A stretch of 64,000 bases of DNA from Acidobacteriota bacterium (GTDB taxonomy: Bacteria > Acidobacteriota > Terriglobia > Bryobacterales > Bryobacteraceae). Where the stretch lies: the NCBI GenBank assembly GCA_016870915.1, contig VFZY01000001.1, positions 1-64,000 of the forward strand. The letters are read 5' to 3'. Below, piece after piece: positions 8,433 through 17,464 of the stretch. Positions within the stretch are counted from its first letter, which is position 1. The number at the start of each line of letters is the position of its first letter. The notes beneath the pieces are model-generated. The model was given only the letters and a program-made list of their open reading frames with translations. It ran no database searches and was not told the DNA's origin. The position numbers and the translations under genes were made by a program.

Positions 8433-11033
8433 ATGCGACTCGAACGCAAGGGTCGTGTCCTTATGGGACGCTGCCAACGCAAGCTGCTCATCGCCACGCT
8501 TTCCGCTCTGCAGTGCGTCGCACGGCAGCCCATTCCCGAGGATCGCGGCGCGGTGGCGCTGGCGCAGCAGTTACGCCGTCTGCAGACAACGGCCCGGGTG
8601 ATGACATTCACGGCTCACCCGGATGACGAGGACAGCGGCACGATCACGTGGCTCAGCCGGGGCTACGGCGCCGAAGTGACGATGCTGGTGCTGAACCGGG
8701 GGGAATCGGGCGCGAATCTGGTGAGCAGCGACTTTTTCGATGCGCTCGGGATGCTGCGAACCGCCGAGCTGCGGAAGGCGGCCGAACACTACGGCGCCCG
8801 GCTGCGGTTCACCCGGTTCATCGATTACGGCTTCTCGAAAAACGTGGAGGAGACGTTTCGCAACTGGAACCGGGAGGATCTTCTGCGCGATGTGGTTCGG
8901 ATCGTCCGGCGGGAGCGCCCCCACATCCTCGTTTCCCGGTTTCAGGGGACTGTGCGCGACGGGCACGGCAACCATCAGGCGGCCGGGTTGATGGCACTGG
9001 CTGCGTTTGAGGCGGCGGGCGACCCGAAGCGATTCCCCGAACTGGCCGGCGAGGGTCTGGCTCCGTGGCAGCCACTGAAGCTTTACACCGGGGGGTGGCG
9101 CGAGAACGAGGCCTGGACAGTGGCGGTGGACTCCGGTATCTACGACCCTGTGCTTGGGCGTAGCTACGCTCAGTTGGGCCGCGACGGCTACCGTTATCAC
9201 CGTTCGCAGGGCATGAGCCTGGCGATGGGCCGTCCAGGGCCGCAGATCGCCTACTACAAACTGCAGGGATCCCAGGTGGGTGACGCCGTCAAGGAGGCCA
9301 GTCTGCTTGAGCGGACGAACTTCGGGCTGGCGAAGTACGTGGAGTTGGCGCGCGAAGTGGAGAGCGCGGCGCAGGCTTTTGCCATCGACCGGCCAGAGGC
9401 CTGCGTGGCGCCGCTGGCCAACGCGCTCAGGATCGCCGCCGGGCTGCGAAGGGCCGCGCCCGGGGACTACGATCTTGAGATCAAGCAGCGCCAGATCATG
9501 CGGGCACTCACTCTGGCCACGGGCGCCGAACTCGATGCGATGGTGGAACCGGCCAATGCACCCACGTCGCCCTTCGCCATGATGAGGGCGGTTGAGACGT
9601 TCGCGCTGGCGGTGCCCGGGCAGACGTTCCGCGTGGCGGTCACGCCATCCGTTCGCGGACGGGCGGCCGCGGAAGTGCTTGAGATCGGGCTCCAGGCGCC
9701 GCCGGGCTGGACCGTACGCGAACTCGGAAAGGGCCGGTTCGAAGTGACGGTAGCAGCCAACGCGGCCTCTTCACGCGCCTACTGGACCCGGCCGAGCGTC
9801 CGCGCCACCAGCTATGCGCTCACCGAGCCGGCCCTGTTCAGCCAGCCATTGACCCCGCCGCCGCTTCAGGCCAGAGTGCGGCTTCGGACAGGCGGCGTGG
9901 AGTGGACCGTGATGGAGTCCGTGGAAACAAGTTCCGCCGATTCCGTTTCCGGACAGCAGCGCCGCGCCCTGGCCTCAGGGCCCGTTGTTTCGGTGCGATT
10001 TGCCACCGAAGCGGGAATTCTGCCGGTTGACCAAGCCCGGTACACGGCGGCTGTGTCGGTGCGCAACAACCAGTCCGGGAAGACCTTGGGGACGGTGACG
10101 CTCGATCTGCCGGGGGGCTGGCGTTCGGAGCCTGCCGGGGCGCCGTTCCAGTTCGAGAAAGAGGGCGAGGAGTGGAGTACGGTTTTCCATGTGATTCCCG
10201 CAGCGGGGACGCAGCCCGGTGAGTATCCCGTGACAGCCCGGGCGATGGTGGAGGATCGTGCGCACACGGACACGTTTCTGCCCATCACTCAGCCTGGGCT
10301 GGAGACGGTCTACTTCCAGAAACCGGCACGGCACGCCGTGCGGGTGGTGGATGTGAAGGTGGCTTCGGGGCTTCGGGTGGGCTATGTTGCGGGTACCGGC
10401 GACGACGTGCCGGAAGGCATCCGGCAGCTTGGAGTTCCCGTGGACATGCTGGATACCACGCAACTGGCGGCAGGCGACTTGAGCCGCTATCCGGTGATCA
10501 TGCTGGGGATCCGGGCGTATGCAGCGCGGAAGGATGTTCGAGTGCACAACGCGCGGCTGCTGGACTATGCGGAGCGCGGCGGAGTGTTGATTGTTCAGTA
10601 CAACACGCAGGAATACGACCACAACTACGGCCCGTTCCCGTACACGATGGGCATGCGGGCGGAGGAGGTGAGCGAGGAGGATTCGCCGGTTGAGATTCTG
10701 GACCCGGCCGACTCGGTGTTCACGGCTCCGAACCGGATCACTTCGCGGGATTTCGAGGGATGGGTGGAGCAGCGGGGGTCCAAGTTCTGGACAACGTGGG
10801 ATGAACGGTACAAGCCGCTACTGGCGACCAACGACCGTGGGCAGGCGCCGCAGCGCGGCGGTTGGCTTACGGCGCGGCACGGCAAAGGTCTCTATGTGTA
10901 TTGCGCGTACGCGTGGTACCGGCAGTTGCCTTATGGAGTGCCGGGTGCGGCTCGGCTGTTCGCGAACCTGTTGTCGCTCGGCGCGGCGGATGCGGGCTGG
11001 AGAAAACAAGGAGGCCGGAGCGGCGCCCGATGA
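8433..11033 (+). CDS. PIG-L family deacetylase with C-terminal ThuA-like domain
   Basis: An 866-residue multi-domain protein. The N-terminus has a weak hydrophobic stretch (LLIATLSALQCVA), so export is possible. Residues about 55-260 are a PIG-L/LmbE zinc amidohydrolase: the AHPDDE metal motif is at 61-66, and VRDGHGNHQAAG gives the third His near residue 175. Such enzymes remove acetyl groups from N-acetylglucosamine-type substrates. Residues about 390-630 are beta-rich Ig-like segments (LPGGWRSEPAGAPFQF...). Residues about 640-860 resemble a glutamine-amidotransferase-like/ThuA-type fold (VGYVAGTGDDVPEGIRQLG ... GGVLIVQYNTQEYDHNYGPFPY). It probably acts outside the cytoplasm on glycans or glycoconjugates. 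The substrate is unknown. Confidence 0.85.
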   Translation: MRLERKGRVLMGRCQRKLLIATLSALQCVARQPIPEDRGAVALAQQLRRLQTTARVMTFTAHPDDEDSGTITWLSRGYGAEVTMLVLNRGESGANLVSSDFFDALGMLRTAELRKAAEHYGARLRFTRFIDYGFSKNVEETFRNWNREDLLRDVVRIVRRERPHILVSRFQGTVRDGHGNHQAAGLMALAAFEAAGDPKRFPELAGEGLAPWQPLKLYTGGWRENEAWTVAVDSGIYDPVLGRSYAQLGRDGYRYHRSQGMSLAMGRPGPQIAYYKLQGSQVGDAVKEASLLERTNFGLAKYVELAREVESAAQAFAIDRPEACVAPLANALRIAAGLRRAAPGDYDLEIKQRQIMRALTLATGAELDAMVEPANAPTSPFAMMRAVETFALAVPGQTFRVAVTPSVRGRAAAEVLEIGLQAPPGWTVRELGKGRFEVTVAANAASSRAYWTRPSVRATSYALTEPALFSQPLTPPPLQARVRLRTGGVEWTVMESVETSSADSVSGQQRRALASGPVVSVRFATEAGILPVDQARYTAAVSVRNNQSGKTLGTVTLDLPGGWRSEPAGAPFQFEKEGEEWSTVFHVIPAAGTQPGEYPVTARAMVEDRAHTDTFLPITQPGLETVYFQKPARHAVRVVDVKVASGLRVGYVAGTGDDVPEGIRQLGVPVDMLDTTQLAAGDLSRYPVIMLGIRAYAARKDVRVHNARLLDYAERGGVLIVQYNTQEYDHNYGPFPYTMGMRAEEVSEEDSPVEILDPADSVFTAPNRITSRDFEGWVEQRGSKFWTTWDERYKPLLATNDRGQAPQRGGWLTARHGKGLYVYCAYAWYRQLPYGVPGAARLFANLLSLGAADAGWRKQGGRSGAR

Positions 11034-11080
11034 AGTTGGACCTGGACAACCGCTCCGGTTATGAAAAAGATCGGATGAAA

Positions 11081-11239
11081 TCAGCGGCCGGCCGACCGCC
11101 GGAATAGGCCGGCACTCACCAGGAGGCCGCCCGCCACAAACATGTTTCCGACGGAAGCCAGATGGCTACCGCCCGCAACTGAACTGGCGCCGAACAGCGC
11201 GCTTGCCACAAAAAGCCCAAGAATGACCGTCGTTTTCAT
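11081..11239 (-). CDS. Putative 52-aa membrane/exported microprotein
   Basis: An ATG at 11239 opens a 52-residue frame: a signal-like N-terminus (MKTTVILGLFVASALFGAS), a Gly-rich turn (VAGGSHLASVGN), a second hydrophobic run (MFVAGGLLVSAGLF) and a basic end (RRSAGR). A hydrophobic run capped by RR resembles short C-terminal sorting signals, though no PEP box is present. It fills the 340-bp gap between the PIG-L gene and the ceramidase-like gene. A weak CGGGAAATTC precedes the ATG. The rest of the gap (11240-11373) holds nothing I can identify. The only support is composition, so it may be spurious. Confidence 0.4.
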   Translation of the reverse strand: MKTTVILGLFVASALFGASSVAGGSHLASVGNMFVAGGLLVSAGLFRRSAGR

Positions 11240-11373
11240 GAATTTCCCGTTTTCTTTTTTGTTTTGGGCCCCTTACGTCCGGGCTTGATTCAAGAATAAC
11301 GGTGGCGCCGCTCGCGGCCAACAGGACTTCGGTGCCAGTTCCGGGTAGAACCCGGAGCGAGTTGTACCGGGAC

Positions 11374-12708
11374 TCAGTTCCGGCGGCCGACGCGCTTCAT
11401 GACTTGAGCGATCGCGGATGTCACACGCTCCTCCACTTCTTCGGTGAAGGGACCGGGCTGGCCGTAGTAGATCATGCTGTCGTTGGCCTCATAGCCGCCT
11501 TCGCGCAGAATCCGGACGTTGGGGATGTAGCACATGACGTCGTTCGAATAGCCGAGAACAATTGTGTCCTCGCGCGGAAACGCTTTCTTGGTATTGAGGC
11601 TATAGTCGACAACCACTTCGCCGCCCAGAGCCACCATGGTCAACTGATCGCCGAAGCGGACGGCCTGAACCGGGTATGGCGTCGAACGGATGGGCCGTTT
11701 TTCGTCCATGGCTTTGAGCATCACCTGGGCCCGGCGGACTTTGGAGGCATTGGTATCCTTGAGTTCCTTCTCAAAGTCTTCACGAGAGCGCGGGGCGAAT
11801 GGAAGTTCTGTGACTGTGAACGCCGTGCGGAGGCGGCCGCCGGCGCGTTTCATGGGCGATGCCATGGCTTTGGCCACCGCGCCGGCGAGGGCCTTGCCGT
11901 GCTGTTCGGCCAATGCGAGAGAACTGCGGGGGTTGGGGTTCTGGTCGGCTCCGCAGAGCATGAGGAAGAGTGCGGTGGCGCCGGGGTTGACTCGCTCGAT
12001 TTCGGCCTGCGCGAAGCCGGCATAGTCGCCACTCATTTTGTAGAATTCGCCGGTGAGGGTGGTGTTGTGGCAGGCGTAGCCGAACAGGATGGCCACCACG
12101 GCGCCATCGGACCGGGTGATGCGAATGACCGGGACGTCGTGGTCCACCGGGCCCTGGCGGTTCACACCGATGGACACGCCGGATGCCGCCCGTTGACGGC
12201 GGTTGATGGCGAAGTCCGTCGTGGAATGGGCAATATCGAGCCGCACCGGTTGCATAGCGCCGAGCGCGCGGCCCGTAAGCGCGATGAGTTCGGCGGTGAG
12301 CCACGCCGTGTACTCATCCACGGTGCGGCGCTGTTCCGGCGTGAAACCGAACATGGTGTGGAGATTGGGCCAGACGACGGGTCCTGTGTGAGTGTGCGAG
12401 GAATTGAGGACCAGCGAGGCGCGGGGGAGGCCGTGGGCTTTGCCGGCCGCGGCGGCGATCTGTTCGGAGACGGCGCGAGGCAGGCCGATCAGGTCGGTTG
12501 AGACGATGACCACGCGGCCGCCGCGTCCATCGGAGATGGCGACGGCTTTGGCCCAAAGCGGGTGTAGAGCGCCTTCCGAGGTGTGATTGCGTCCGCCGTA
12601 ACCGGAAAGCCAGATGGATCCCTTGGGTGTGATGTCCGTTCGCGCGATTCCGGCGTGATATTCGGCCAGAATTGGCAAGGCAGCTAACAAAAGTGTCACT
12701 GTTCGCAT
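11374..12708 (-). CDS. Neutral ceramidase N-terminal domain-like secreted protein
   Basis: A 444-residue protein with a short Sec signal (MRTVTLLLAALPILAEY). The mature N-terminus AGIARTDITPKGSIWLSGYGGR and the metal-site NSSHTHTGPVVWPN belong to the neutral/alkaline non-lysosomal ceramidase family, as does FGYACHNTTLTGEFYKMSGD. True ceramidases have a Gly-Asp-Val-Ser-Pro-Asn nucleophile motif; the matching place here reads CGADQNPNP, without the serine. The protein is also shorter than classical enzymes (about 650 residues). It may hydrolyse something other than ceramide, perhaps through the zinc site only. Divergent from the TonB receptor gene, 56 nt away. Confidence 0.75.
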   Translation of the reverse strand: MRTVTLLLAALPILAEYHAGIARTDITPKGSIWLSGYGGRNHTSEGALHPLWAKAVAISDGRGGRVVIVSTDLIGLPRAVSEQIAAAAGKAHGLPRASLVLNSSHTHTGPVVWPNLHTMFGFTPEQRRTVDEYTAWLTAELIALTGRALGAMQPVRLDIAHSTTDFAINRRQRAASGVSIGVNRQGPVDHDVPVIRITRSDGAVVAILFGYACHNTTLTGEFYKMSGDYAGFAQAEIERVNPGATALFLMLCGADQNPNPRSSLALAEQHGKALAGAVAKAMASPMKRAGGRLRTAFTVTELPFAPRSREDFEKELKDTNASKVRRAQVMLKAMDEKRPIRSTPYPVQAVRFGDQLTMVALGGEVVVDYSLNTKKAFPREDTIVLGYSNDVMCYIPNVRILREGGYEANDSMIYYGQPGPFTEEVEERVTSAIAQVMKRVGRRN

Positions 12709-12764
12709 AGGTATTCGATAGAATTACAATAGCTGTTCTAGACTGATGTTTGAGAAGGAGTCAC

Positions 12765-15700
12765 ATGTCTCGCTTGGTATGGCTGGTGTTGACGTTCGCG
12801 GTCGCCGCTTTCCCGCAGGCCACGAGCACGTTTGGGGAGTTGCGGGGCAACGTGGTTGACGCCTCGGGAGCGGGCGTGGCGGGTGCCAAGGTGACAGCGG
12901 TGAGCACGGCAAGCGGGCTCACCCGCGCCACCGCGGCCGATGGGGCGGGCCACTACGTGCTGCCGCTGCTTCCGCCCGGGTCCTATGACGTGAAGGTGGA
13001 GGCCGCGGGCTTCTCCGGCAAGCGGTTCGAGGGCGTGGAGATCCGCGTGGGCGACATCCGCGGGATGGACGTGGAACTGGCGGTGGGACAGGTTTCCGCG
13101 GAGATCGAGGTGCGGGACGAGCCGCCACCGGTTGAGACGGAGCGCACGCAGCAGGCGAACACGGTGGAGCAGGTGCGGATCAACAATCTGCCGATCAACC
13201 GCCGGAACTATTTGGATTTCGCTTTGCTGACGCCGGGCGTGGTGGAAACCACGACGCTGGTGGATGACGCGAACTTCCGGCCGATCCAGACGCCTAATTC
13301 AGGGCTGAGTTTCGGCGGGAGCAACGGGCGGGGGAACGGATTCTACATCGACGGCCTGGAAAACTACGGTGGCTCGAGTGGCGTGCGGCCGTCCGTTTCC
13401 CAGGAGGCGGCACTTGAGTTTCAGATCAACCGCAACAGCTTCACGGCGGAGTTCGGGAACGCGCAGGGCGGCATCATCAACATCATCACCAAGAGCGGGA
13501 CCAATGACCTGCACGGCAACGTGTTCGGGTTCATCCGGCAGCGCAACATCCAGGCGCGCAACTATTTCGACCCGGCCAAGTCCGCGTTCACTCGTGTGCA
13601 GGCGGGTGCCACGCTGGGCGGGGCGATCAAGAAGGACCGGTCTTTTTTCTTCACCGCGTATGAGAGACTGAACCGGCGCGAGACCAGCTTTGTCCCGATC
13701 GCCAGCGACCGTTCCCTGTTCACGCGGCTGACACCTTCGCAGGAGCAGTTGGTCGGTTTCTTTGAGGCCACCGGAAATCCTCTGCTGCGCGGACTGGCGG
13801 TGCAGGCCCGTCAGTTGCTGACCCCGGCCAACAACCCGGCAGTGCCGCGCCTGTTCGCGCAAAACACGGGCAACTTCCCGTTCGCCGAGGATACGGACTC
13901 ATTCTCGCTGCGCCTGGACCACCGGTTCACGGACAACCATTCGATCTTCCTGCGATCCAACACGGCGTGGGCTTTCCAGCAGAACTCGTCGTTCGGCGCC
14001 CTGGACGGCTACAACCGGGGCCGTTCGCTGGATAGCGCCGATACGACGGTGGCCCTGGGCGATCTCTACGTGGCCTCTTCCAGCTTTTTCATCGAGACGC
14101 GGGCGATGTTCGCCTACGCGCAACTGGACGTGATTCCGACGAATCGGATTGGACCTGAGATCAACATCAACGGCTATGGCTTCTTCGGACGGCAGATTTT
14201 CCTGCCCTATGACGGGATCGAGCGGCATTATCAGTTCCTGCAGAACTACACGAAGCTGCAGGGCAAGCACACGCTGAAGTTCGGCTTCGACGTGAACCCG
14301 ATGCGGAACAGCATCGAGAGCGAGACGTTCTTCGGTGGCCGGTTCACATTCGGAACCCGCATTCCTCTGGCAAGCGTGCTGATCAGTGCGACGGGCGACC
14401 CTAGTTTTCCGAATACGGTGGCGGCGCTGCTGACCGCATCGGGCCAGCAGCGGCTGATTCCCAACCTGACGCAACCGATCACGGCCTTGCAATCCTTCGC
14501 ACTGGGAATTCCTGAGTTGTACCAGCAGGGATTCGGAATTCCGAACTACGTCAACATGATCTACCGGAACCACTTTTATGTACAGGACACCTGGAAGGTC
14601 TCACCACACTTGAGCCTGAACTTCGGCCTGCGGTACGAGCTTGAGAAGCATAACCCGATCATTCCCAAGGACCGGAACAACATCGGCCCCCGGTTCGGTT
14701 TCGCCTGGTCCCCGGGAAAGAGCATGAAGACCGCCATCCGGGGCGGCTACGGTCTCTACTACGGGCAGATCACGTCCAACGTCGCTGGCACATCGGATCC
14801 GCTTTCGGGACGGTTCATCAACCAAATCCTGTTGACGCCCTCGAGCACCCTGTTCCGGGACGCGCGGGGCCAGTTTGTGACGTCGGCCACGGTGTACCAG
14901 ACTTTGCAGGGGCGTGGCATTCTAAACGCGCGGTCCATCCAGGAGAGCGACCTCTCGCAGTTGTTCAACATCCGTGTGGGTCCGAATCTGCCAGGATCGG
15001 TGGTATTCGCGGTATCACCGGACATGGTGAATCCGTATGCGCATCAGGCGAGTTTCGAGATCGAGCGGCAGGTGGGATCCTTCGCTGTGTCTGCGGCGTA
15101 CAACTTCAACCGGGGCGCTCATCTGGCGCGGATTCGTGGAACCAACGTGCGGTACGGTGCGCAACGGCTGCCGGACGGGCGGCCGACGTTTGAGCGGATC
15201 AACCCATTGGTTTTGCAGCACAACGTCTTTGAGTCGAATTCGAACTCCTTCTATCACGCGGGCATCCTGCAGGTGACCCGGCGCTTTTCGAAGGGCTTCA
15301 TGCTGAATGCGCACTATACGCTGAGCCGGGCGATTGACGAGTTCACGGATTTCAATTCGGACTATTCGCCGGCCGACCAGTTGAACGCGCGGGGCGACCG
15401 GGGGCTTTCCTCGTTCCATCAGAAGCACAGGGTTGTGGTGAACGCGGTGTATGAGTCGCCGTGGCGCGCCGGGCGCGGGAAGTCCGCCAAGGAGAATGTC
15501 TTCGGATCGTGGACATTGGCGCCGATCTTCAATTACAACTCCCGGCGTCCGTTTAACGTCATGTCGGGTGTGGATGTTCAGGGCGACACGTACGTGAACA
15601 ATAAGAGGCCCGCGCATCTGGGGCGTAACATGGGCCAGGGTCCGAACTTCGCCACGTTCGACGCGCGTTTGGCGCGCAAGTTCGCCTACGGTGAAGGGTC

Positions 15701-15905
15701 GCGGTATGTGGAGTTTATCGCCGAGGGGTTCAATCTGTTGAACCGGACGAACTTCCGCAGCTTGAACAACGTGGTTGGCGATGTGCCCATTTCAGCCCTG
15801 CCGAACCCGATTGTGGGCAACCGCGGATTGCCGTCGACCCCGCTGGCTTTCACCGGCGCGTTCAATCCGCGCCAGTTCCAGTTCGGACTGAAGATCTACT
15901 GGTAG
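12765..15905 (+). CDS. TonB-dependent receptor with carboxypeptidase-regulatory-like domain
   Basis: A 1046-residue outer-membrane receptor of the large acidobacterial (Oar-like) type. A Sec signal (about 1-18) is followed by a carboxypeptidase-regulatory Ig-like domain (about 25-105: GELRGNVVDASGAGVAGAKVTAV ... GHYVLPLLPPGSYDVKVEAAGF). The plug has VEQVRINNLPINRRNYLDFALLTPGVV and FYIDGLENYGG (about 130-230), and ITKSGTNDLHGNVFGF marks the start of the barrel. The chain ends in an aromatic residue (LKIYW), as expected for outer-membrane barrels. AAGGAG at 12755-12760 selects ATG 12765 over the TTG at 12750. Ligands of this class are mostly unknown, often plant or microbial glycans. Confidence 0.93.
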   Translation: MSRLVWLVLTFAVAAFPQATSTFGELRGNVVDASGAGVAGAKVTAVSTASGLTRATAADGAGHYVLPLLPPGSYDVKVEAAGFSGKRFEGVEIRVGDIRGMDVELAVGQVSAEIEVRDEPPPVETERTQQANTVEQVRINNLPINRRNYLDFALLTPGVVETTTLVDDANFRPIQTPNSGLSFGGSNGRGNGFYIDGLENYGGSSGVRPSVSQEAALEFQINRNSFTAEFGNAQGGIINIITKSGTNDLHGNVFGFIRQRNIQARNYFDPAKSAFTRVQAGATLGGAIKKDRSFFFTAYERLNRRETSFVPIASDRSLFTRLTPSQEQLVGFFEATGNPLLRGLAVQARQLLTPANNPAVPRLFAQNTGNFPFAEDTDSFSLRLDHRFTDNHSIFLRSNTAWAFQQNSSFGALDGYNRGRSLDSADTTVALGDLYVASSSFFIETRAMFAYAQLDVIPTNRIGPEININGYGFFGRQIFLPYDGIERHYQFLQNYTKLQGKHTLKFGFDVNPMRNSIESETFFGGRFTFGTRIPLASVLISATGDPSFPNTVAALLTASGQQRLIPNLTQPITALQSFALGIPELYQQGFGIPNYVNMIYRNHFYVQDTWKVSPHLSLNFGLRYELEKHNPIIPKDRNNIGPRFGFAWSPGKSMKTAIRGGYGLYYGQITSNVAGTSDPLSGRFINQILLTPSSTLFRDARGQFVTSATVYQTLQGRGILNARSIQESDLSQLFNIRVGPNLPGSVVFAVSPDMVNPYAHQASFEIERQVGSFAVSAAYNFNRGAHLARIRGTNVRYGAQRLPDGRPTFERINPLVLQHNVFESNSNSFYHAGILQVTRRFSKGFMLNAHYTLSRAIDEFTDFNSDYSPADQLNARGDRGLSSFHQKHRVVVNAVYESPWRAGRGKSAKENVFGSWTLAPIFNYNSRRPFNVMSGVDVQGDTYVNNKRPAHLGRNMGQGPNFATFDARLARKFAYGEGSRYVEFIAEGFNLLNRTNFRSLNNVVGDVPISALPNPIVGNRGLPSTPLAFTGAFNPRQFQFGLKIYW

Positions 15906-15906
15906 C

Positions 15907-16464
15907 TCATCGCAGCGCGCGAGTCACGGCGCGCAGGATAGGCGCTGGAAGCCCGTAGCGCGGGGCGTCCCCGGGGAGGCACCAGGCGACGCCTTTTGTC
16001 TCGGAGGTGACGCGAATCCGGTCCGAGACCGCCGCCAAGGCGACAATCAGGTCGTGGTGCAGGTGATAGGGCTCATCGAGTTTGCCTGAGCGTTTACCGG
16101 GGATACCGTGGACGTCGATGCCGGCGATGGCCGGCTCATCCGAAGGCGCAAGCAGGATGCCCGTCTCTTCTTCGGCTTCGCGGCGGGCAGAGGCCCAGAC
16201 GGTGCCGTCATCCGGTTCGACGTGGCCGCCGGGAAAGAGCCAACGGTCGAGCCGTTTGTGGTGGATGATGAGGAAGCGGCGTCGGTCCGGATGCAGGACG
16301 CAGGCCGTGGATGTGATGTGGCCCGGTGTGAACTGATGGCGTGAGAAGGGCTCCGGCGTGTGACGCAGCAGTCCAAGGACCAGTTCACGGCTCTTTTCGG
16401 CGAGATCATCGCCCGCGGGATCGAAGGATTCGACGAGGACAGAAAGGCCGGAGGCGGTGAGCAC
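15907..16464 (-). CDS. Nudix hydrolase
   Basis: A 185-residue protein. The Nudix box is recognisable as GGHVEPDDGTVWASARREAEEETGI (about residues 79-103), with the REAEEETG core intact and one extra residue before it compared with the standard spacing. PGHITSTACVLHPDRRRFLIIHHKRLDRWLFPGGH precedes it, as in a large family of ADP-ribose/nucleotide-type hydrolases with an N-terminal helical extension. The substrate cannot be predicted. The GTG start at 16464 lies on the opposite strand to the neighbouring lipoprotein gene; a GATAAT-like box lies 6 nt upstream. It converges on the TonB receptor with a 1-nt gap. Confidence 0.85.
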   Translation of the reverse strand: MLTASGLSVLVESFDPAGDDLAEKSRELVLGLLRHTPEPFSRHQFTPGHITSTACVLHPDRRRFLIIHHKRLDRWLFPGGHVEPDDGTVWASARREAEEETGILLAPSDEPAIAGIDVHGIPGKRSGKLDEPYHLHHDLIVALAAVSDRIRVTSETKGVAWCLPGDAPRYGLPAPILRAVTRALR

Positions 16465-16472
16465 AAATCCAT

Positions 16473-16478
16473 TATCCT
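16473..16478 (+). promoter_or_regulatory. -10-like TATCCT box 8 nt before a TTG start
   Basis: TATCCT stands 8 nt before the TTG at 16487, the same geometry as at several other genes in this window. On the other strand the same bases read AGGATA within AGGATAAT, a possible -10 for the divergent Nudix gene. Accepting it removes an otherwise awkward 8-bp overlap between the two divergent coding regions. Confidence 0.4.
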
Positions 16479-16486
16479 GGTTCTGT

Positions 16487-17464
16487 TTGCGCCTTCCGAT
16501 TCTCTTCTTGGTCTTCCTGAGTGCCTGTTCGCGTCCATCGGGCCGTCCTGCCGTGCGGCTGGCGATTGGCGGTCAGGATCACATGGTCTATCTGCCGGTC
16601 ACGTTGGCGGCCGAACTCGGCCAGTACGAGGCGGCCGGTCTGGACGTGCGGCTGGAAAACCTGCAAAGTGGATCGAAGGCGTTGCAGGCACTGCTGGGCG
16701 GCAGCGCCGATGTGGTGAGTGGTTTCCACGACCACACGATCCAGATGGCAGCCGAGGGGCGGCCGCTACGCAGCTTTGTCCTGATGCTGCGCACGCCCGG
16801 TTTGGCGGTGTTGGCCGGCCCCAGAACATCGGGCCGAATTCGTCGCGTGGCGGATCTTGGCGGCGCGACGGTGGGTGTGACCGCGCTGGGTTCGGCGACC
16901 CACTTCTTCCTCACCTACCTGCTGGCCAAGCATGGCGTGGAGGGCGTTTCGGCCATTGGCGTGGGAGGCAACACCACGGCCCTGGCGGCCTTGGAGCAAG
17001 GGAAGGTGGACGCGGTGGTGATTACGGATCCGGCGGCGACCGTCGCCCGGGAACGGAACCCGGGGCTCTCGATTCTGGCGGACACGCGGGACGGGGTTGG
17101 CACGGAGTTTGCACTGGGGTCCCCGGTGGCGTATTCGTCGGTGCTCTATGCGCCGGCGGCGTGGCTTGATGCGCACCCGGACAAAGCGGCCCGGCTGGCA
17201 GGGGCAATCCGCGCGACTTTGGAATGGATGGCGTCCCATTCGGCCGACGAGATCGCGGCGCGAATGCCAGCCGCCCTGCGCGGCGAATACGGCCGGCTGT
17301 ATGCGGCGGCGCTGCAAAGAAACAAGGCCAGTTTTTCGCCGGACGGCCGCTTTGAAGCAGCGGGCGTTGAGGCGGTGCACAAGAGCCTCTCCCTTTCGTT
17401 GCCCAAGGTGAAGGAGGCCCGGATCAACCTGAGCGACACCTACACGAACCAGTTTCTGCCATGA
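16487..17464 (+). CDS. NMT1/SsuA-type ABC substrate-binding lipoprotein
   Basis: A 325-residue periplasmic binding protein from TTG 16487. This start gives a compact lipoprotein signal (RLPILFLVFLSAC with lipobox LSAC|S). A GTG at 16457 would add ten residues and overlap the divergent Nudix gene. The mature part VRLAIGGQDHMVYLPVTLAAELGQYEAAGLDVRLENLQSGSKALQALLGGSADVVSG is classic NMT1/THI5/SsuA-like, the family binding thiamine pyrimidine precursors, sulfonates or nitrate. GATVGVTALGSATHFFLTYLLAKHGVE follows. No permease or ATPase lies beside it, so partners must be elsewhere. Its 3' end overlaps the next Nudix gene by ATGA. Confidence 0.85.
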   Translation: MRLPILFLVFLSACSRPSGRPAVRLAIGGQDHMVYLPVTLAAELGQYEAAGLDVRLENLQSGSKALQALLGGSADVVSGFHDHTIQMAAEGRPLRSFVLMLRTPGLAVLAGPRTSGRIRRVADLGGATVGVTALGSATHFFLTYLLAKHGVEGVSAIGVGGNTTALAALEQGKVDAVVITDPAATVARERNPGLSILADTRDGVGTEFALGSPVAYSSVLYAPAAWLDAHPDKAARLAGAIRATLEWMASHSADEIAARMPAALRGEYGRLYAAALQRNKASFSPDGRFEAAGVEAVHKSLSLSLPKVKEARINLSDTYTNQFLP

